From positions 23,980 to 50,293 of the forward strand of contig CAJTON010000011.1 in NCBI GenBank assembly GCA_910577605.1: a DNA stretch of 26,314 bases, in the 5' to 3' direction. The notes beneath the pieces are model-generated. The model worked only from the letters and a program-made list of their open reading frames with translations, ran no database searches and was not told where the DNA came from. This document shows positions 1 through 7,501 of the stretch, one piece after another (within the stretch, counting starts at the first letter, position 1; every line of letters begins with the position of its first letter). The position numbers were made by a program, and so were the translations under genes. The DNA is from an uncultured Butyrivibrio sp. (GTDB taxonomy: Bacteria > Bacillota > Clostridia > Lachnospirales > Lachnospiraceae).

Positions 1-1
1 G

Positions 2-871
2 GTTGTGACGCTTGGAAAATTTGACGGCGTTCACATGGGGCACAGAAAGCTGATTGACAGGGCGAAACACATTGCCATAATCAACAATATGAGACTGGCG
101 GTTTTTACCTTTAAGGTTGCGGACGGTAAGCGTTATCCGTATATGGACAGCCGCCAGATAACGACTTTTCGCGAGCGCGAACGCATTTTTGAAGAACTGG
201 GCGCGGATGTGCTGATAGAGTTTCCTTTCGACGACGGCATAGCCGATATGGAGCCGCTTTCGTTTATTGAGAATATTCTTAAAGAAAAGCTTAACGCGGC
301 TTTTGTCGTGGTAGGAGAAGACTGGCGTTTCGGCAAAGGCGGCGAGGGCAACTGCGATCTTCTTAAAGCGTCTCAGAAAATATACGGCTTTGAGGCGGTC
401 GTGATGGAAAAAGAGAGGCACGACGGACGGGAAATCGGAAGCTCATGGGTGCGCGACGAGATAAGAGAAGGAAATATGGAGACCGTAAACGTTCTTTTGG
501 GACACCCGTACACCATATGCGGAACGGTGGTACACGGCAATGAGATCGGGCGCCAGATGGGTTTCCCTACCGTGAATATCATTCCGGGCAGGGACAAGCT
601 TTTGCCTCCAAACGGTGTTTATACTTCCAAAATAACAATGTCGGAAGGCGAGTTTTACGGCATCACCAATGTGGGAGTCAGACCGACGGTGACAAAAGGC
701 GGCATTATGACGGTTGAAACCTTTGTTTTTGATTTCTGCAAGGACATATACGGACAGGAGGTCGCGGTATGCCCCATACATTTTCAGCGTCCCGAAATGA
801 GGTTTCAGAGCAAAGAGGCTCTTATGCAGCAGCTTTCGCGCGACATTGAATTTGCAAAATCTTTTTTTTAA
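2..871 (+). CDS. ribF: Bifunctional riboflavin kinase / FAD synthetase, 5' end outside window
   Basis: RibF phosphorylates riboflavin to FMN and adenylylates FMN to FAD in the cytosol. The reading frame is open from base 2. The nucleotidyl-transferase motif GKFDGVHMGH lies at the extreme start of the visible protein. In the family that motif sits roughly 15-20 residues from the N-terminus, so the true start is upstream of the window and the GTG at base 5 is internal. Further FAD-synthetase landmarks are VVGEDWRFGKGG and the SSWVRDEIREG segment (the family's ISSTxIR), followed by LLGHPY. The riboflavin kinase half begins near base 510 with GRQMGFPTVNI (GxxxGxPTAN motif), then GVYTSKI, NVGVRPT and VETFVFDF, which carries the conserved catalytic Glu. 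The C-terminus is complete. No terminator hairpin is obvious in the short gap before the next promoter. The family call is firm. Confidence 0.95.
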   Translation, partial: VVTLGKFDGVHMGHRKLIDRAKHIAIINNMRLAVFTFKVADGKRYPYMDSRQITTFRERERIFEELGADVLIEFPFDDGIADMEPLSFIENILKEKLNAAFVVVGEDWRFGKGGEGNCDLLKASQKIYGFEAVVMEKERHDGREIGSSWVRDEIREGNMETVNVLLGHPYTICGTVVHGNEIGRQMGFPTVNIIPGRDKLLPPNGVYTSKITMSEGEFYGITNVGVRPTVTKGGIMTVETFVFDFCKDIYGQEVAVCPIHFQRPEMRFQSKEALMQQLSRDIEFAKSFF

Positions 872-883
872 CGGTTTATAGTA

Positions 884-913
884 TTGAAAATAATATGCAG
901 TTCATGTTATAAT
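884..913 (+). promoter_or_regulatory. Sigma-A type promoter for the chemoreceptor gene, extended -10
   Basis: The -35 box TTGAAA is at 884-889 and the -10 box TATAAT at 908-913, with an 18-base spacer. TG at 905-906 makes an extended -10 (TGTTATAAT). Transcription should start near base 920, about 240 bases before the chemoreceptor ATG. Confidence 0.7.
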
Positions 914-919
914 ATAGAC

Positions 920-1160
920 GATTATCGAAACGCGGCTGCGTAATCGGCGGCCGACGTGTGAAATCGGTACTTTATGTCTTAATACATTCTCCAGTTTACG
1001 GGAATGCATACATAACTCTGCCAATCGTAGAGATATGCGGATACGTATTGCGGAATGATGCATCTGCCTTAGGGCTGTGACGGACAATGAATGGCGCGGA
1101 CATAAGAGAGTACAATAATAAGCACCCTCTAACGCTTTATGAGAGAAAGGATGTACCACA
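920..1160 (+). promoter_or_regulatory. Long, potentially structured 5' leader of the chemoreceptor mRNA
   Basis: About 240 untranslated bases separate the predicted transcription start from the ATG. Several hairpins can be drawn. CGGC and GCCG arms pair near 934-953, flanked by ACG/CGT. CATTC/GAATG arms pair around a CAGTTTAC-type loop at about 985-1006, with TATGT/ACATA flanks at about 973-1013. GCGGAT pairs with ATCTGC at about 1036-1066. I looked for the c-di-GMP-I (GEMM) and c-di-GMP-II consensus, because clostridial chemoreceptor genes often carry them, and did not find it. No convincing small ORF with a ribosome binding site is present. It may be an unrecognised regulatory RNA or just a long leader. 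Confidence 0.35.
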
Positions 1161-2813
1161 ATGCGCAAAAGTATCAAATTGATGGTTGCTATCCGTGTAG
1201 TAGCGGCACTTCTTTCCGTGCTGCTTTACAGCGGCGTAACGACGCAGAACATTTCAAAAATCAAGAGTATGCAGGCTGACGATTCCCAGACGACCGAACT
1301 GCTCAGCAGAGTGCAGTCGGCTGAGACGGCACATTATAAATGGTCAGGAAACCTCAGCAATGCTCTCTATGCCGGAGCCGAATTTACCGGCAGCACAGAT
1401 CCTACGACCTGTGTTCTAGGACAGTGGCTTTACGGTGAGACCAAGACGGACGATTCGGTCGTGAGCGATCTTCGGTCCAAGATCGAGCCGCTTCACAAGG
1501 AGCTGCATCAGTCAGCGGTCTATGTGCTGGATCTTCTTAAGACCGAACCTGAGCAGGCGCAGAATTATTACCAGGAAACAATACTTGCGAATCTTACTAA
1601 TCTTGTCGGATATTTGGATCAGGTTGTAGACCATGAGAAGGAACTCAGCGCGGAGAGCAAACAGCAGATGAGCGACACAATAAAGAGAATGTACATAATG
1701 TGCATCATCTGTCTCGTTATAGCCTTGCTGTGTCTGTTAAGCCTTATACAGTATGTTCTTGCAAAGGTTGTAAAACCGATAGTGCAGATAACAGGAAAGA
1801 GCCGTCCGCTCAAGGAAGGGAAGCTAAAGCTTAATCTTAATTACAAGGCCCGCAACGAACTGGGGGATCTTGCGGTGACTCTTGACGAGTCTATGGATTC
1901 GATTCACGGATATGTGGATGACCTTACCCGTATAATGGAGCAGCTTTCAAGAGGTAATTTTGACGTGGCTACGTCAAGACCTTTTATAGGTGATTTCCAT
2001 TCGATAGAGGAGGCTTTGAACAGACTTACTTCAACGCTCTCATCGACGATCTCAAATATTTATCAGGCTGAGCGCGAGGTATCGGGTCACGCGGGAGTGC
2101 TTTCCAACGGTTCGCAGTCGCTGGCTCAGGGAGCTACGGAACAGGCAGGCTCTGTCAAGGAACTTTACGATACGCTTGAGGAGCTTTCAAAGAATGCCGA
2201 GCATAATGTGAGAGTGGCTTCGGACGCAAGTGAAAACGCGAGACTTACCGGCGAGCAGGTATCCGTAAGCAGCAAGCAGATGGAGCAGATGGTTGACGCT
2301 ATGGAGGACATACGTCAGGCTTCGCATCAGATAAACAATATTATCGCGACTATTGAAAACATTGCGTTCCAGATCAATATCCTTTCACTTAACGCGGCTG
2401 TGGAGGCTGCAAGAGCGGGCGCGGCAGGAAAGGGCTTCGCAGTGGTTGCGGAGGAAGTCGGCAATCTTGCCGCAAAATCCGATGAGGCTGCTAAAGCTAC
2501 GAGAAAGCTGATTGAGAATTCCGTACAGGTGACGGAGCGCGGCGGTCAGATAGTTGAGGAAGTTTCGGGAACTCTTAAGAAAACTATCGAGCTGGTTGAA
2601 AAGTCCAACGGCTATATTGCTTCAATTGCCGAAGTTGTGCAGGGAGAGGCGGAATCAATTTCACAGGTTACGACGGGAATAAGCCAGATATCGGCGGTTG
2701 TAGAGATGAATTCGGCAAGCAGCGAGGAGATGGCGGCTGTCAGCACTGAGCTTTTTGAGCAGGTACATCTGCTTGAGGAACAGACGAAGAAATTCAAGCT
2801 TAGGCGTCAGTAA
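1161..2813 (+). CDS. Methyl-accepting chemotaxis protein with extracytoplasmic CZB-like zinc motif
   Basis: This is a membrane chemoreceptor that should signal through CheA/CheW. It has 550 residues: TM1 at about 8-26, an extracytoplasmic region at 27-176, TM2 at about 177-199, HAMP at about 200-255, then the coiled-coil signalling domain. The hairpin tip is recognisable as IAFQINILSLNAAVEAARAG followed by GKGFAVVAEEV (about residues 400-430). The sensor region carries the chemoreceptor zinc-binding signature: H58-x2-W61, C84-x-L-G-x-W89, and H112-x3-H116, with 22 residues between each pair of motif blocks. That matches the CZB ligand set (three His, one Cys) by family knowledge. CZB domains are best known from soluble receptors, so the placement between the TMs is notable. 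AAAGGA at 1146-1151 is the ribosome binding site. No CheR-binding pentapeptide is seen at the C-terminus. The gene is monocistronic, with its own promoter. Confidence 0.93.
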   Translation: MRKSIKLMVAIRVVAALLSVLLYSGVTTQNISKIKSMQADDSQTTELLSRVQSAETAHYKWSGNLSNALYAGAEFTGSTDPTTCVLGQWLYGETKTDDSVVSDLRSKIEPLHKELHQSAVYVLDLLKTEPEQAQNYYQETILANLTNLVGYLDQVVDHEKELSAESKQQMSDTIKRMYIMCIICLVIALLCLLSLIQYVLAKVVKPIVQITGKSRPLKEGKLKLNLNYKARNELGDLAVTLDESMDSIHGYVDDLTRIMEQLSRGNFDVATSRPFIGDFHSIEEALNRLTSTLSSTISNIYQAEREVSGHAGVLSNGSQSLAQGATEQAGSVKELYDTLEELSKNAEHNVRVASDASENARLTGEQVSVSSKQMEQMVDAMEDIRQASHQINNIIATIENIAFQINILSLNAAVEAARAGAAGKGFAVVAEEVGNLAAKSDEAAKATRKLIENSVQVTERGGQIVEEVSGTLKKTIELVEKSNGYIASIAEVVQGEAESISQVTTGISQISAVVEMNSASSEEMAAVSTELFEQVHLLEEQTKKFKLRRQ

Positions 2814-2854
2814 TCCGCGTTGAGGTACATAGTTTGAATATATAAATAATATTT

Positions 2855-2888
2855 CAAGGGGACATTTCATATAATGAGGTGTCCCTTG
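2855..2888. terminator. Imperfect inverted repeat, possible bidirectional terminator
   Basis: CAAGGG (2855-2860) pairs with CCCTTG (2883-2888), and ACA (2862-2864) with TGT (2880-2882), with one bulged G. It lies between convergent genes, so it may end both transcripts. Neither strand has a clean run of T directly after the stem, hence low confidence. Confidence 0.35.
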
Positions 2889-2954
2889 AGCGTTCTAGAG
2901 AATTTTTGACAGCGGTTGCAGATAATGTAAAGAGAAAAAACGGAGTACGCGCGG

Positions 2955-3320
2955 TCAGCTGTGCAGCAGCGCAAGCAGACGGTCATATTGCCCATACATA
3001 CGCTGCACGCCATTTTCTAGGATATAATAGTGCCGGATATAGGGAATCAATAAAACGAGAAGCGCCGCAAAGAGCACGAACAATCCCGCGTTCATCGTGA
3101 AAAGTAGTGCAAAAAATACGGCGAAGGTAAGCACGGCAAACAGGCAGGTCACAATCAGGTGAACGAGACGCTCATGCTGAAAAAACCGAAGCTGTGTCAG
3201 ATGCTCACGGAGCATATCCTCCGTATTCAGCTCATTTGGTTTTGCATCTGAACGTGCGGCTTCAAGCGAGGCAAGAAGCCTGTCCATGGCGGCAAGATAA
3301 TTTTTTAAGCGCTTTTCCAT
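2955..3320 (-). CDS. Small two-TM membrane protein, function unknown
   Basis: I do not recognise the family. The product has 121 residues. An amphipathic, charged N-terminal half (about 1-50, rich in Leu, Arg and Glu, probably helical) is followed by two hydrophobic segments at about 52-75 and 78-95 with a very short turn, forming a hairpin in the membrane. A short charged tail follows (RHYYILENGV, then MYGQYDRLLALL). I chose the ATG with its complement at 3318-3320 because GGAGG sits 8 bases upstream of it. A TTG five codons earlier overlaps that Shine-Dalgarno. The gene is convergent with the chemoreceptor and divergent from the GH5 gene, so it stands alone. The good ribosome binding site and coherent membrane topology support it as real. 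The opposing frames in this stretch have no such features. Confidence 0.7.
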   Translation of the reverse strand: MEKRLKNYLAAMDRLLASLEAARSDAKPNELNTEDMLREHLTQLRFFQHERLVHLIVTCLFAVLTFAVFFALLFTMNAGLFVLFAALLVLLIPYIRHYYILENGVQRMYGQYDRLLALLHS

Positions 3321-3438
3321 CGGAATATCCTCCAAAACCGTACTTTATATTATCATACAATAATTTATCAACGATTTCAATTAGTTGACCCTGATTATAA
3401 TCGGTATGCGGAGGAATAGCGCGCATGAAAGGAGCAGT

Positions 3439-4692
3439 ATGAAAAACCAAAGACGATATGGAGTTTTGAGCCTGCTGTTAATGACGGCGGTGTTCATAGC
3501 GGGCTGCGCAGATGACGGAAGTTCAGGTGCTTTAAGAACACAGAGCGCAGAGACTGCATCCAGGGAGCAGGAGGAAATTACCGAGCCTGAAACAGAGAGC
3601 GATCCGGAAGATTGGGAATATGTCGGAATGCGCAATATCACTACCATGGAGTTGGTGCGTGATATGGGCATAGGAATTAATCTGGGAAATACTTTTGAAT
3701 CCTGCGGAGACTGGATCGCGCAGTGGGGCGACGGATCCGTACAGTCCTATGAAACAGCATGGGGAAGTCCTGTGATTACGCAGGAGATGATCCAAGGCTA
3801 TGCCGATGCCGGATTCGGAGTGCTGCGTATACCGGTTGCGTGGTCTAATCTGATGGGGGAAAATTACACTGTCAGCGAGGATTATCTGGCGGCGGTGCGG
3901 GAGGTTACGGACTGGACGCTGGAGGCGGGAATGTATTCGATTATCAATGTTCACCATGACAACGGGTGGATGGCGGACTTCCCGTCGGATACGGAGGAAT
4001 GCATGTATCACTATACCCGTATCTGGGAACAGGTATCGGACGCTTTCTCGGATTATGGGGATTATCTGATATTCGAGTCCTTAAACGAGGAGGGCTGCTG
4101 GGACGAGGTCTGGAATCAGTACAGCGGTTCCGCGGACGGCAAGGAGAAGGTATTCTCCCTGCTTAATGAAATTAATCAGACCTTTGTTGACACTGTTCGC
4201 GGTTCGGGAGGTAATAATTCGGTAAGGCATCTGTTAATTGCAGGTTATGCCACCAATATTGAGCTGACCAGCGATGAACTGTATCATATGCCGGCTGACC
4301 CCGCAGGAAGGTGCGCAGTTTCTGTTCATTATTATACGCCTCCTGCCTTTGCGATATTGGAGGAGGACGCGGATTGGGGAAAATGCCGCGGCACGTGGGG
4401 GACCGAAGCGGATTTCGAGGAATTGGAAAAGTACATGGAGATGCTTAAAACAAATTTTATCGATAAGGGTATTCCCGTTATTATGGGAGAATATGGATGT
4501 CCGAAGAAAAACAAAGACGAAGAATCGGTAAGACTTTTTCTGACGTCGGTATGCAAATCGGCATATGACAGACGAATTTGTCCTATACTATGGGATATTA
4601 CAGGTCTGCATTATGACCGTGAACTGTGTCAAATGACTGATACGCTGCTAAGGGATGGACTGATGGAGAATTTATCTGCGGGCGCTCGGTAA
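3439..4692 (+). CDS. GH5-family endoglucanase-like lipoprotein
   Basis: This is a predicted surface-anchored beta-glycanase, most likely a cellulase or related beta-1,4-glucanase of glycoside hydrolase family 5. The subfamily looks like GH5_4 from NLGNT and the ETAWGSP segment, but that assignment is by eye. Of 417 residues, 1-23 form a lipoprotein signal with lipobox IAGC (Cys23), followed by an acidic Glu/Ser/Thr linker to about residue 58. Catalytic-domain landmarks in order are GINLGNT (79-84), FGVLRIPV with Arg130, INVHHDNGW with His172-173, FESLNEE with acid/base Glu217 after Asn216, VHYYTP with His297 and Tyr299, GEYG with nucleophile Glu351, and Trp385 in ILWD. All the GH5 active-site positions I can place are present. 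No carbohydrate-binding module is seen. The start is the ATG at 3439, preceded by AAAGGAG at 3428-3434; the open frame upstream of it has no ribosome binding site. A GH26 lipoprotein gene lies 20 kb away in the window. Confidence 0.92.
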   Translation: MKNQRRYGVLSLLLMTAVFIAGCADDGSSGALRTQSAETASREQEEITEPETESDPEDWEYVGMRNITTMELVRDMGIGINLGNTFESCGDWIAQWGDGSVQSYETAWGSPVITQEMIQGYADAGFGVLRIPVAWSNLMGENYTVSEDYLAAVREVTDWTLEAGMYSIINVHHDNGWMADFPSDTEECMYHYTRIWEQVSDAFSDYGDYLIFESLNEEGCWDEVWNQYSGSADGKEKVFSLLNEINQTFVDTVRGSGGNNSVRHLLIAGYATNIELTSDELYHMPADPAGRCAVSVHYYTPPAFAILEEDADWGKCRGTWGTEADFEELEKYMEMLKTNFIDKGIPVIMGEYGCPKKNKDEESVRLFLTSVCKSAYDRRICPILWDITGLHYDRELCQMTDTLLRDGLMENLSAGAR

Positions 4693-4727
4693 CTTTTTAA
4701 TAAAACAACACAGCCTTACAAAAGAAA

Positions 4728-4758
4728 TTGCTTGATTTATTATATTCACTGTGATAAT
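4728..4758 (+). promoter_or_regulatory. Candidate rpsO promoter
   Basis: An extended -10 (TG at 4750-4751, GATAAT at 4753-4758) is preceded by TTGCTT at 4728-4733 or TTGATT at 4732-4737 as imperfectly spaced -35 boxes. The extended -10 may compensate for the poor -35 spacing. Transcription would start about 85 bases before the rpsO ATG. Confidence 0.5.
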
Positions 4759-4784
4759 ATATCTAAGTGATTTGCATATCCGGC

Positions 4785-4844
4785 GCTCGGGAACTGGACA
4801 CTCCGACCTGCTCCTTAGTGCCAGGTGATTATATTTTAAGGAGG
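4785..4844 (+). promoter_or_regulatory. Candidate S15-responsive rpsO leader with Shine-Dalgarno-sequestering pseudoknot
   Basis: CTGG (4794-4797) pairs with CCAG (4821-4824) and CACT (4799-4802) with AGTG (4817-4820) around one bulged A, leaving a 14-base loop. The 3' part of that loop, CTCCTT (4811-4816), is an exact complement of AAGGAG (4838-4843) within the rpsO Shine-Dalgarno. Hairpin loop and Shine-Dalgarno could therefore form an H-type pseudoknot that blocks ribosome binding. S15 is known to repress its own translation through varied leader structures in several bacteria, including a pseudoknot in E. coli. Assigning that role here is inference. Confidence 0.6.
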
Positions 4845-4854
4845 ATTATCGTCA

Positions 4855-5121
4855 ATGATAACGAAAGAGAGAAAAGAAGCTATTATCGCAGAGTACGGCA
4901 GAAAGCCCGGCGATACGGGATCACCCGAGGTTCAGGTGGCACTGCTTACCGAGAGGATTACGGAGCTCACCGAGCATCTCAAGGTTAATCAGAAGGATCA
5001 TCATTCCAGAAGAGGTCTTCTGAAAATGGTAGGACAGAGAAGAGGACTTCTTGAATATCTCAAGAAGAGCGATGTCGATGCTTACCGTGAATTGATAACC
5101 AAATTGGGAATCAGAAAATAA
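4855..5121 (+). CDS. rpsO: 30S ribosomal protein S15
   Basis: S15 binds the central domain of 16S rRNA (helices 20-22) early in small-subunit assembly and contributes to a bridge with the 50S subunit. The product is 88 residues, the usual length, and carries family landmarks: GDTGSPEVQ (about 19-27), LTERI..LTEHL, KDHHSRRGLL (about 47-56) and LEYLKK near the C-terminus. AAGGAGG at 4838-4844 lies 10 bases before the ATG. A strong terminator directly follows, so much of the transcript probably ends here, although rpsO and pnp are adjacent as in many bacteria. Expression is probably controlled by the leader hairpin upstream. Confidence 0.98.
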   Translation: MITKERKEAIIAEYGRKPGDTGSPEVQVALLTERITELTEHLKVNQKDHHSRRGLLKMVGQRRGLLEYLKKSDVDAYRELITKLGIRK

Positions 5122-5132
5122 TTGCAGTCAGG

Positions 5133-5156
5133 GGCGGAGTTTTCCGCCCTTTTTTA
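5133..5156 (+). terminator. Rho-independent terminator after rpsO
   Basis: GGGCGGA (5133-5139) pairs with TCCGCCC (5144-5150) around a GTTT loop and is followed by six T (5151-5156). It is a textbook intrinsic terminator 11 bases beyond the rpsO stop. Confidence 0.92.
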
Positions 5157-5189
5157 CGGTAAAACAGGAGTTTTCCGTGAAAAATTGTA

Positions 5190-5290
5190 AGTCCCGTTCG
5201 ACGCAGAGCGTCTCGCGGGAATGTGGCAGCCTAAGATGTGCGAGACCACTGAAAAGCGCATTAAGAAATAATATGCTTTTTTCAGTAGTT
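5190..5290 (+). promoter_or_regulatory. Two-hairpin leader upstream of pnp, possible processing/autoregulation site
   Basis: Hairpin A: TCCCG (5192-5196) pairs with CGGGA (5216-5220) and GACGC (5200-5204) with GCGTC (5208-5212), with a symmetric 3x3 internal loop and an AGA loop. Hairpin B: CTGAAAA (5249-5255) pairs with TTTTCAG (5279-5285), extended outward by A48-T86 and, across one mismatch, AC/GT, and closed inward by GC and AT pairs. In E. coli, RNase III cleavage of a pnp leader stem allows PNPase to repress its own mRNA. A similar role here is inference. I could not identify a clear promoter for pnp. Confidence 0.45.
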
Positions 5291-5393
5291 TCGATATCTT
5301 ATGCTGCCGGCAAAAAAATTGTGGCCCGGAAGAATAAAACGCCGAAACGCTAGAAGCATGTCGGCGGAACGGATCAGGGCAGAAGGAGAGAAT

Positions 5394-7484
5394 ATGTACA
5401 AGAGTTACAGTATGGAACTTGCCGGAAGAACACTTACGGTAGATATTGACAGAGTTGCCAAGCAGGCAAACGGCGCGGCGTTCATGCATTACGGAGACAC
5501 CACCGTTTTGTCGACCGCTACGGCTTCGGAAAAGCCCAGGGAGGGAATTGACTTTTTCCCGTTAAGCGTTGAGTATGAGGAAAAGCTTTACGCGGTAGGA
5601 AAGATTCCCGGAGGTTTCAATAAAAGAGAGGGAAAAGCGTCGGAGAACGCGGTCCTTACGTCGCGTGTTATCGACAGACCTATGCGTCCGCTTTTTCCCA
5701 AGGATTACAGAAACGACGTTACGCTGGACAACCTTGTTATGTCGGTCGATCCCGAATGCAGCCCCGAGCTTACGGCAATGCTCGGCTCGGCGATAGCGGT
5801 CGCCATATCGGATATTCCGTTTGACGGTCCCTGCGCGACTACGCAGGTAGGTCTTATTGACGGCGAATTTATTATCAACCCCAACGCGGAGCAGACAAAG
5901 GTTTCCGATCTTAAGCTTACCGTTGCCTCCACAAGAGAAAAGGTTATTATGATCGAGGCGGGAGCCAACGAAGTTCCCGAGGATAAGATGATAGAGGCAA
6001 TCTACAAGGCTCATGAGGTTAATCAGCAGGTTATCGCCTTTATAGATAAAATCGTTGCCGAGTGCGGCAAAGCAAAGCATGAGTATACGAGCTGCGCTGT
6101 TCCTGAGGAGCTTTTTGCCGCAATTAAAGAAATAGTTACTCCCGAACAGATGGAGGAGGCTGTCTTCACTGACGTAAAACAGGTGAGAGAAGAAAATATC
6201 CGTCAGATAACGGAGAAGCTTGAAGCGGCGTTTGCGGATAACGAGGAGTGGCTTGCTGTTTTACCCGACGCGGTATATCAGTATCAGAAAAAGACGGTGC
6301 GCAAGATGATACTCAAGGATCACAAGAGACCTGACGGACGCGAGATCACACAGATACGTCCGCTTGCCGCCGAAGTCGATATAATACCCAGAGTTCACGG
6401 CTCAGCAATGTTTACAAGAGGACAGACGCAGATATGCAACGTATGTACGCTTGCGCCGCTTTCCGACGCTCAGAGAATCGACGGACTTAACGAGCAGGAA
6501 ACGTCAAAGAGATATATGCATCATTATAATTTCCCCTCGTATTCCGTGGGCGAAACAAAAGTTTCCAGAGGTCCCGGACGCCGCGAGATAGGACACGGAG
6601 CGCTTGCGGAGAGAGCGCTGCTGCCTGTTCTTCCCTCAGAGGAGGAGTTCCCTTACGCGATCAGAACGGTATCCGAGACATTTGAGTCAAACGGTTCGAC
6701 GTCTATGGCCTCTACTTGTTCGTCATGTATGTCGCTTATGGCTGCGGGCGTTCCTATCAAAAAAATGGTTGCCGGAATTTCATGCGGTCTTGTGACGGGA
6801 GATACGGATGACGATTATGTTCTTCTTACCGATATACAGGGACTTGAGGATTTCTTCGGAGACATGGACTTTAAGGTGACCGGTACTGACGCGGGAATCA
6901 CCGCGATCCAGATGGATATAAAGATTCACGGACTTACAAGACCTATTGTTGAGGGCGCTATCGCAAGGTGCCGCGAGGCGAGAATGTTTATTATGGATAC
7001 CTGCATGAAGCCCGCGATAGCAGAGCCTCGCAAGGAGGTAAATAAGTACGCTCCCAAGATCGTTCAGATCATGATCGATCCTGCCAAGATCGGTGATGTA
7101 GTAGGACAGAGAGGAAAGACCATCAACGCCATTATAGACGAGACCGGAGTTAAAATCGATATTACCGACGACGGAGCCGTATCGGTATGCGGTACCGACA
7201 CCGACGCAATGGACAAGGCGCTTAAATATATCCAGACTATCGTGACCGATTACGAAGAAGGACTTGTGCTTGAAGGAAAAGTAGTAAGCATCAAGGAATT
7301 CGGCGCGTTTCTTGAATTCGCTCCGGGTAAGGAGGGAATGGTCCACATTTCCAAGATATGCAGGGAAAGGATCGACCGCGTAGAGGATGTGCTTACTCTC
7401 GGTGATAAGGTTAAATGCGTATGCCTCGGCAAGGACAAGATGGGAAGATACAGCTTCAGCATTAAGGACTGCAAAGAGAACTGA
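5394..7484 (+). CDS. pnp: Polynucleotide phosphorylase
   Basis: PNPase is a trimeric 3'-5' exoribonuclease that phosphorolyses RNA to nucleoside diphosphates in mRNA turnover, and can add tails in reverse. The product has 696 residues, the normal length. Domains in order: first RNase PH-like domain (about 10-140, with IPGGFNKREG and SRVIDRPMRPLFP), the helical linker domain, the second RNase PH-like domain (about 310-530, with FTRGQTQ, the phosphate-binding ESNGSTSMAS near 430 and ITAIQMDIK near 500), a KH domain with VGQRGKTINAI (about 569), and an S1 domain starting near residue 622 (GKVVSIKEFGAF, HISKI). The ATG at 5394 is chosen because AAGGAG lies just upstream at 5383-5388 and the protein then begins MYKSYS as in relatives. 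The 31 in-frame residues upstream lack conservation and a ribosome binding site. It is followed 17 bases later by yebC. Confidence 0.97.
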   Translation: MYKSYSMELAGRTLTVDIDRVAKQANGAAFMHYGDTTVLSTATASEKPREGIDFFPLSVEYEEKLYAVGKIPGGFNKREGKASENAVLTSRVIDRPMRPLFPKDYRNDVTLDNLVMSVDPECSPELTAMLGSAIAVAISDIPFDGPCATTQVGLIDGEFIINPNAEQTKVSDLKLTVASTREKVIMIEAGANEVPEDKMIEAIYKAHEVNQQVIAFIDKIVAECGKAKHEYTSCAVPEELFAAIKEIVTPEQMEEAVFTDVKQVREENIRQITEKLEAAFADNEEWLAVLPDAVYQYQKKTVRKMILKDHKRPDGREITQIRPLAAEVDIIPRVHGSAMFTRGQTQICNVCTLAPLSDAQRIDGLNEQETSKRYMHHYNFPSYSVGETKVSRGPGRREIGHGALAERALLPVLPSEEEFPYAIRTVSETFESNGSTSMASTCSSCMSLMAAGVPIKKMVAGISCGLVTGDTDDDYVLLTDIQGLEDFFGDMDFKVTGTDAGITAIQMDIKIHGLTRPIVEGAIARCREARMFIMDTCMKPAIAEPRKEVNKYAPKIVQIMIDPAKIGDVVGQRGKTINAIIDETGVKIDITDDGAVSVCGTDTDAMDKALKYIQTIVTDYEEGLVLEGKVVSIKEFGAFLEFAPGKEGMVHISKICRERIDRVEDVLTLGDKVKCVCLGKDKMGRYSFSIKDCKEN

Positions 7485-7501
7485 TCGGAGGTACGTTATT
7501 T

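Noticed and set aside
914..1160. c-di-GMP-I or -II riboswitch before the chemoreceptor
   Set aside because: The conserved GEMM core and tetraloop-receptor features, and the class II core, are not found on reading the leader. Only generic hairpins remain.
2879..3100. 73-codon + strand open frame overlapping the small membrane protein
   Set aside because: No ribosome binding site and no coherent composition. The - strand gene has GGAGG and clear membrane topology.
3375..3401. Promoter for the GH5 gene with TATAAT at 3396-3401
   Set aside because: The -10 is perfect, but no -35 box sits at 16-18 bases and the TG is one base off an extended -10. Too weak to list as a feature.
5301..5393. N-terminal extension of pnp
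   Set aside because: The extra 31 residues are basic and unlike PNPase. AAGGAG is placed correctly for the ATG at 5394.
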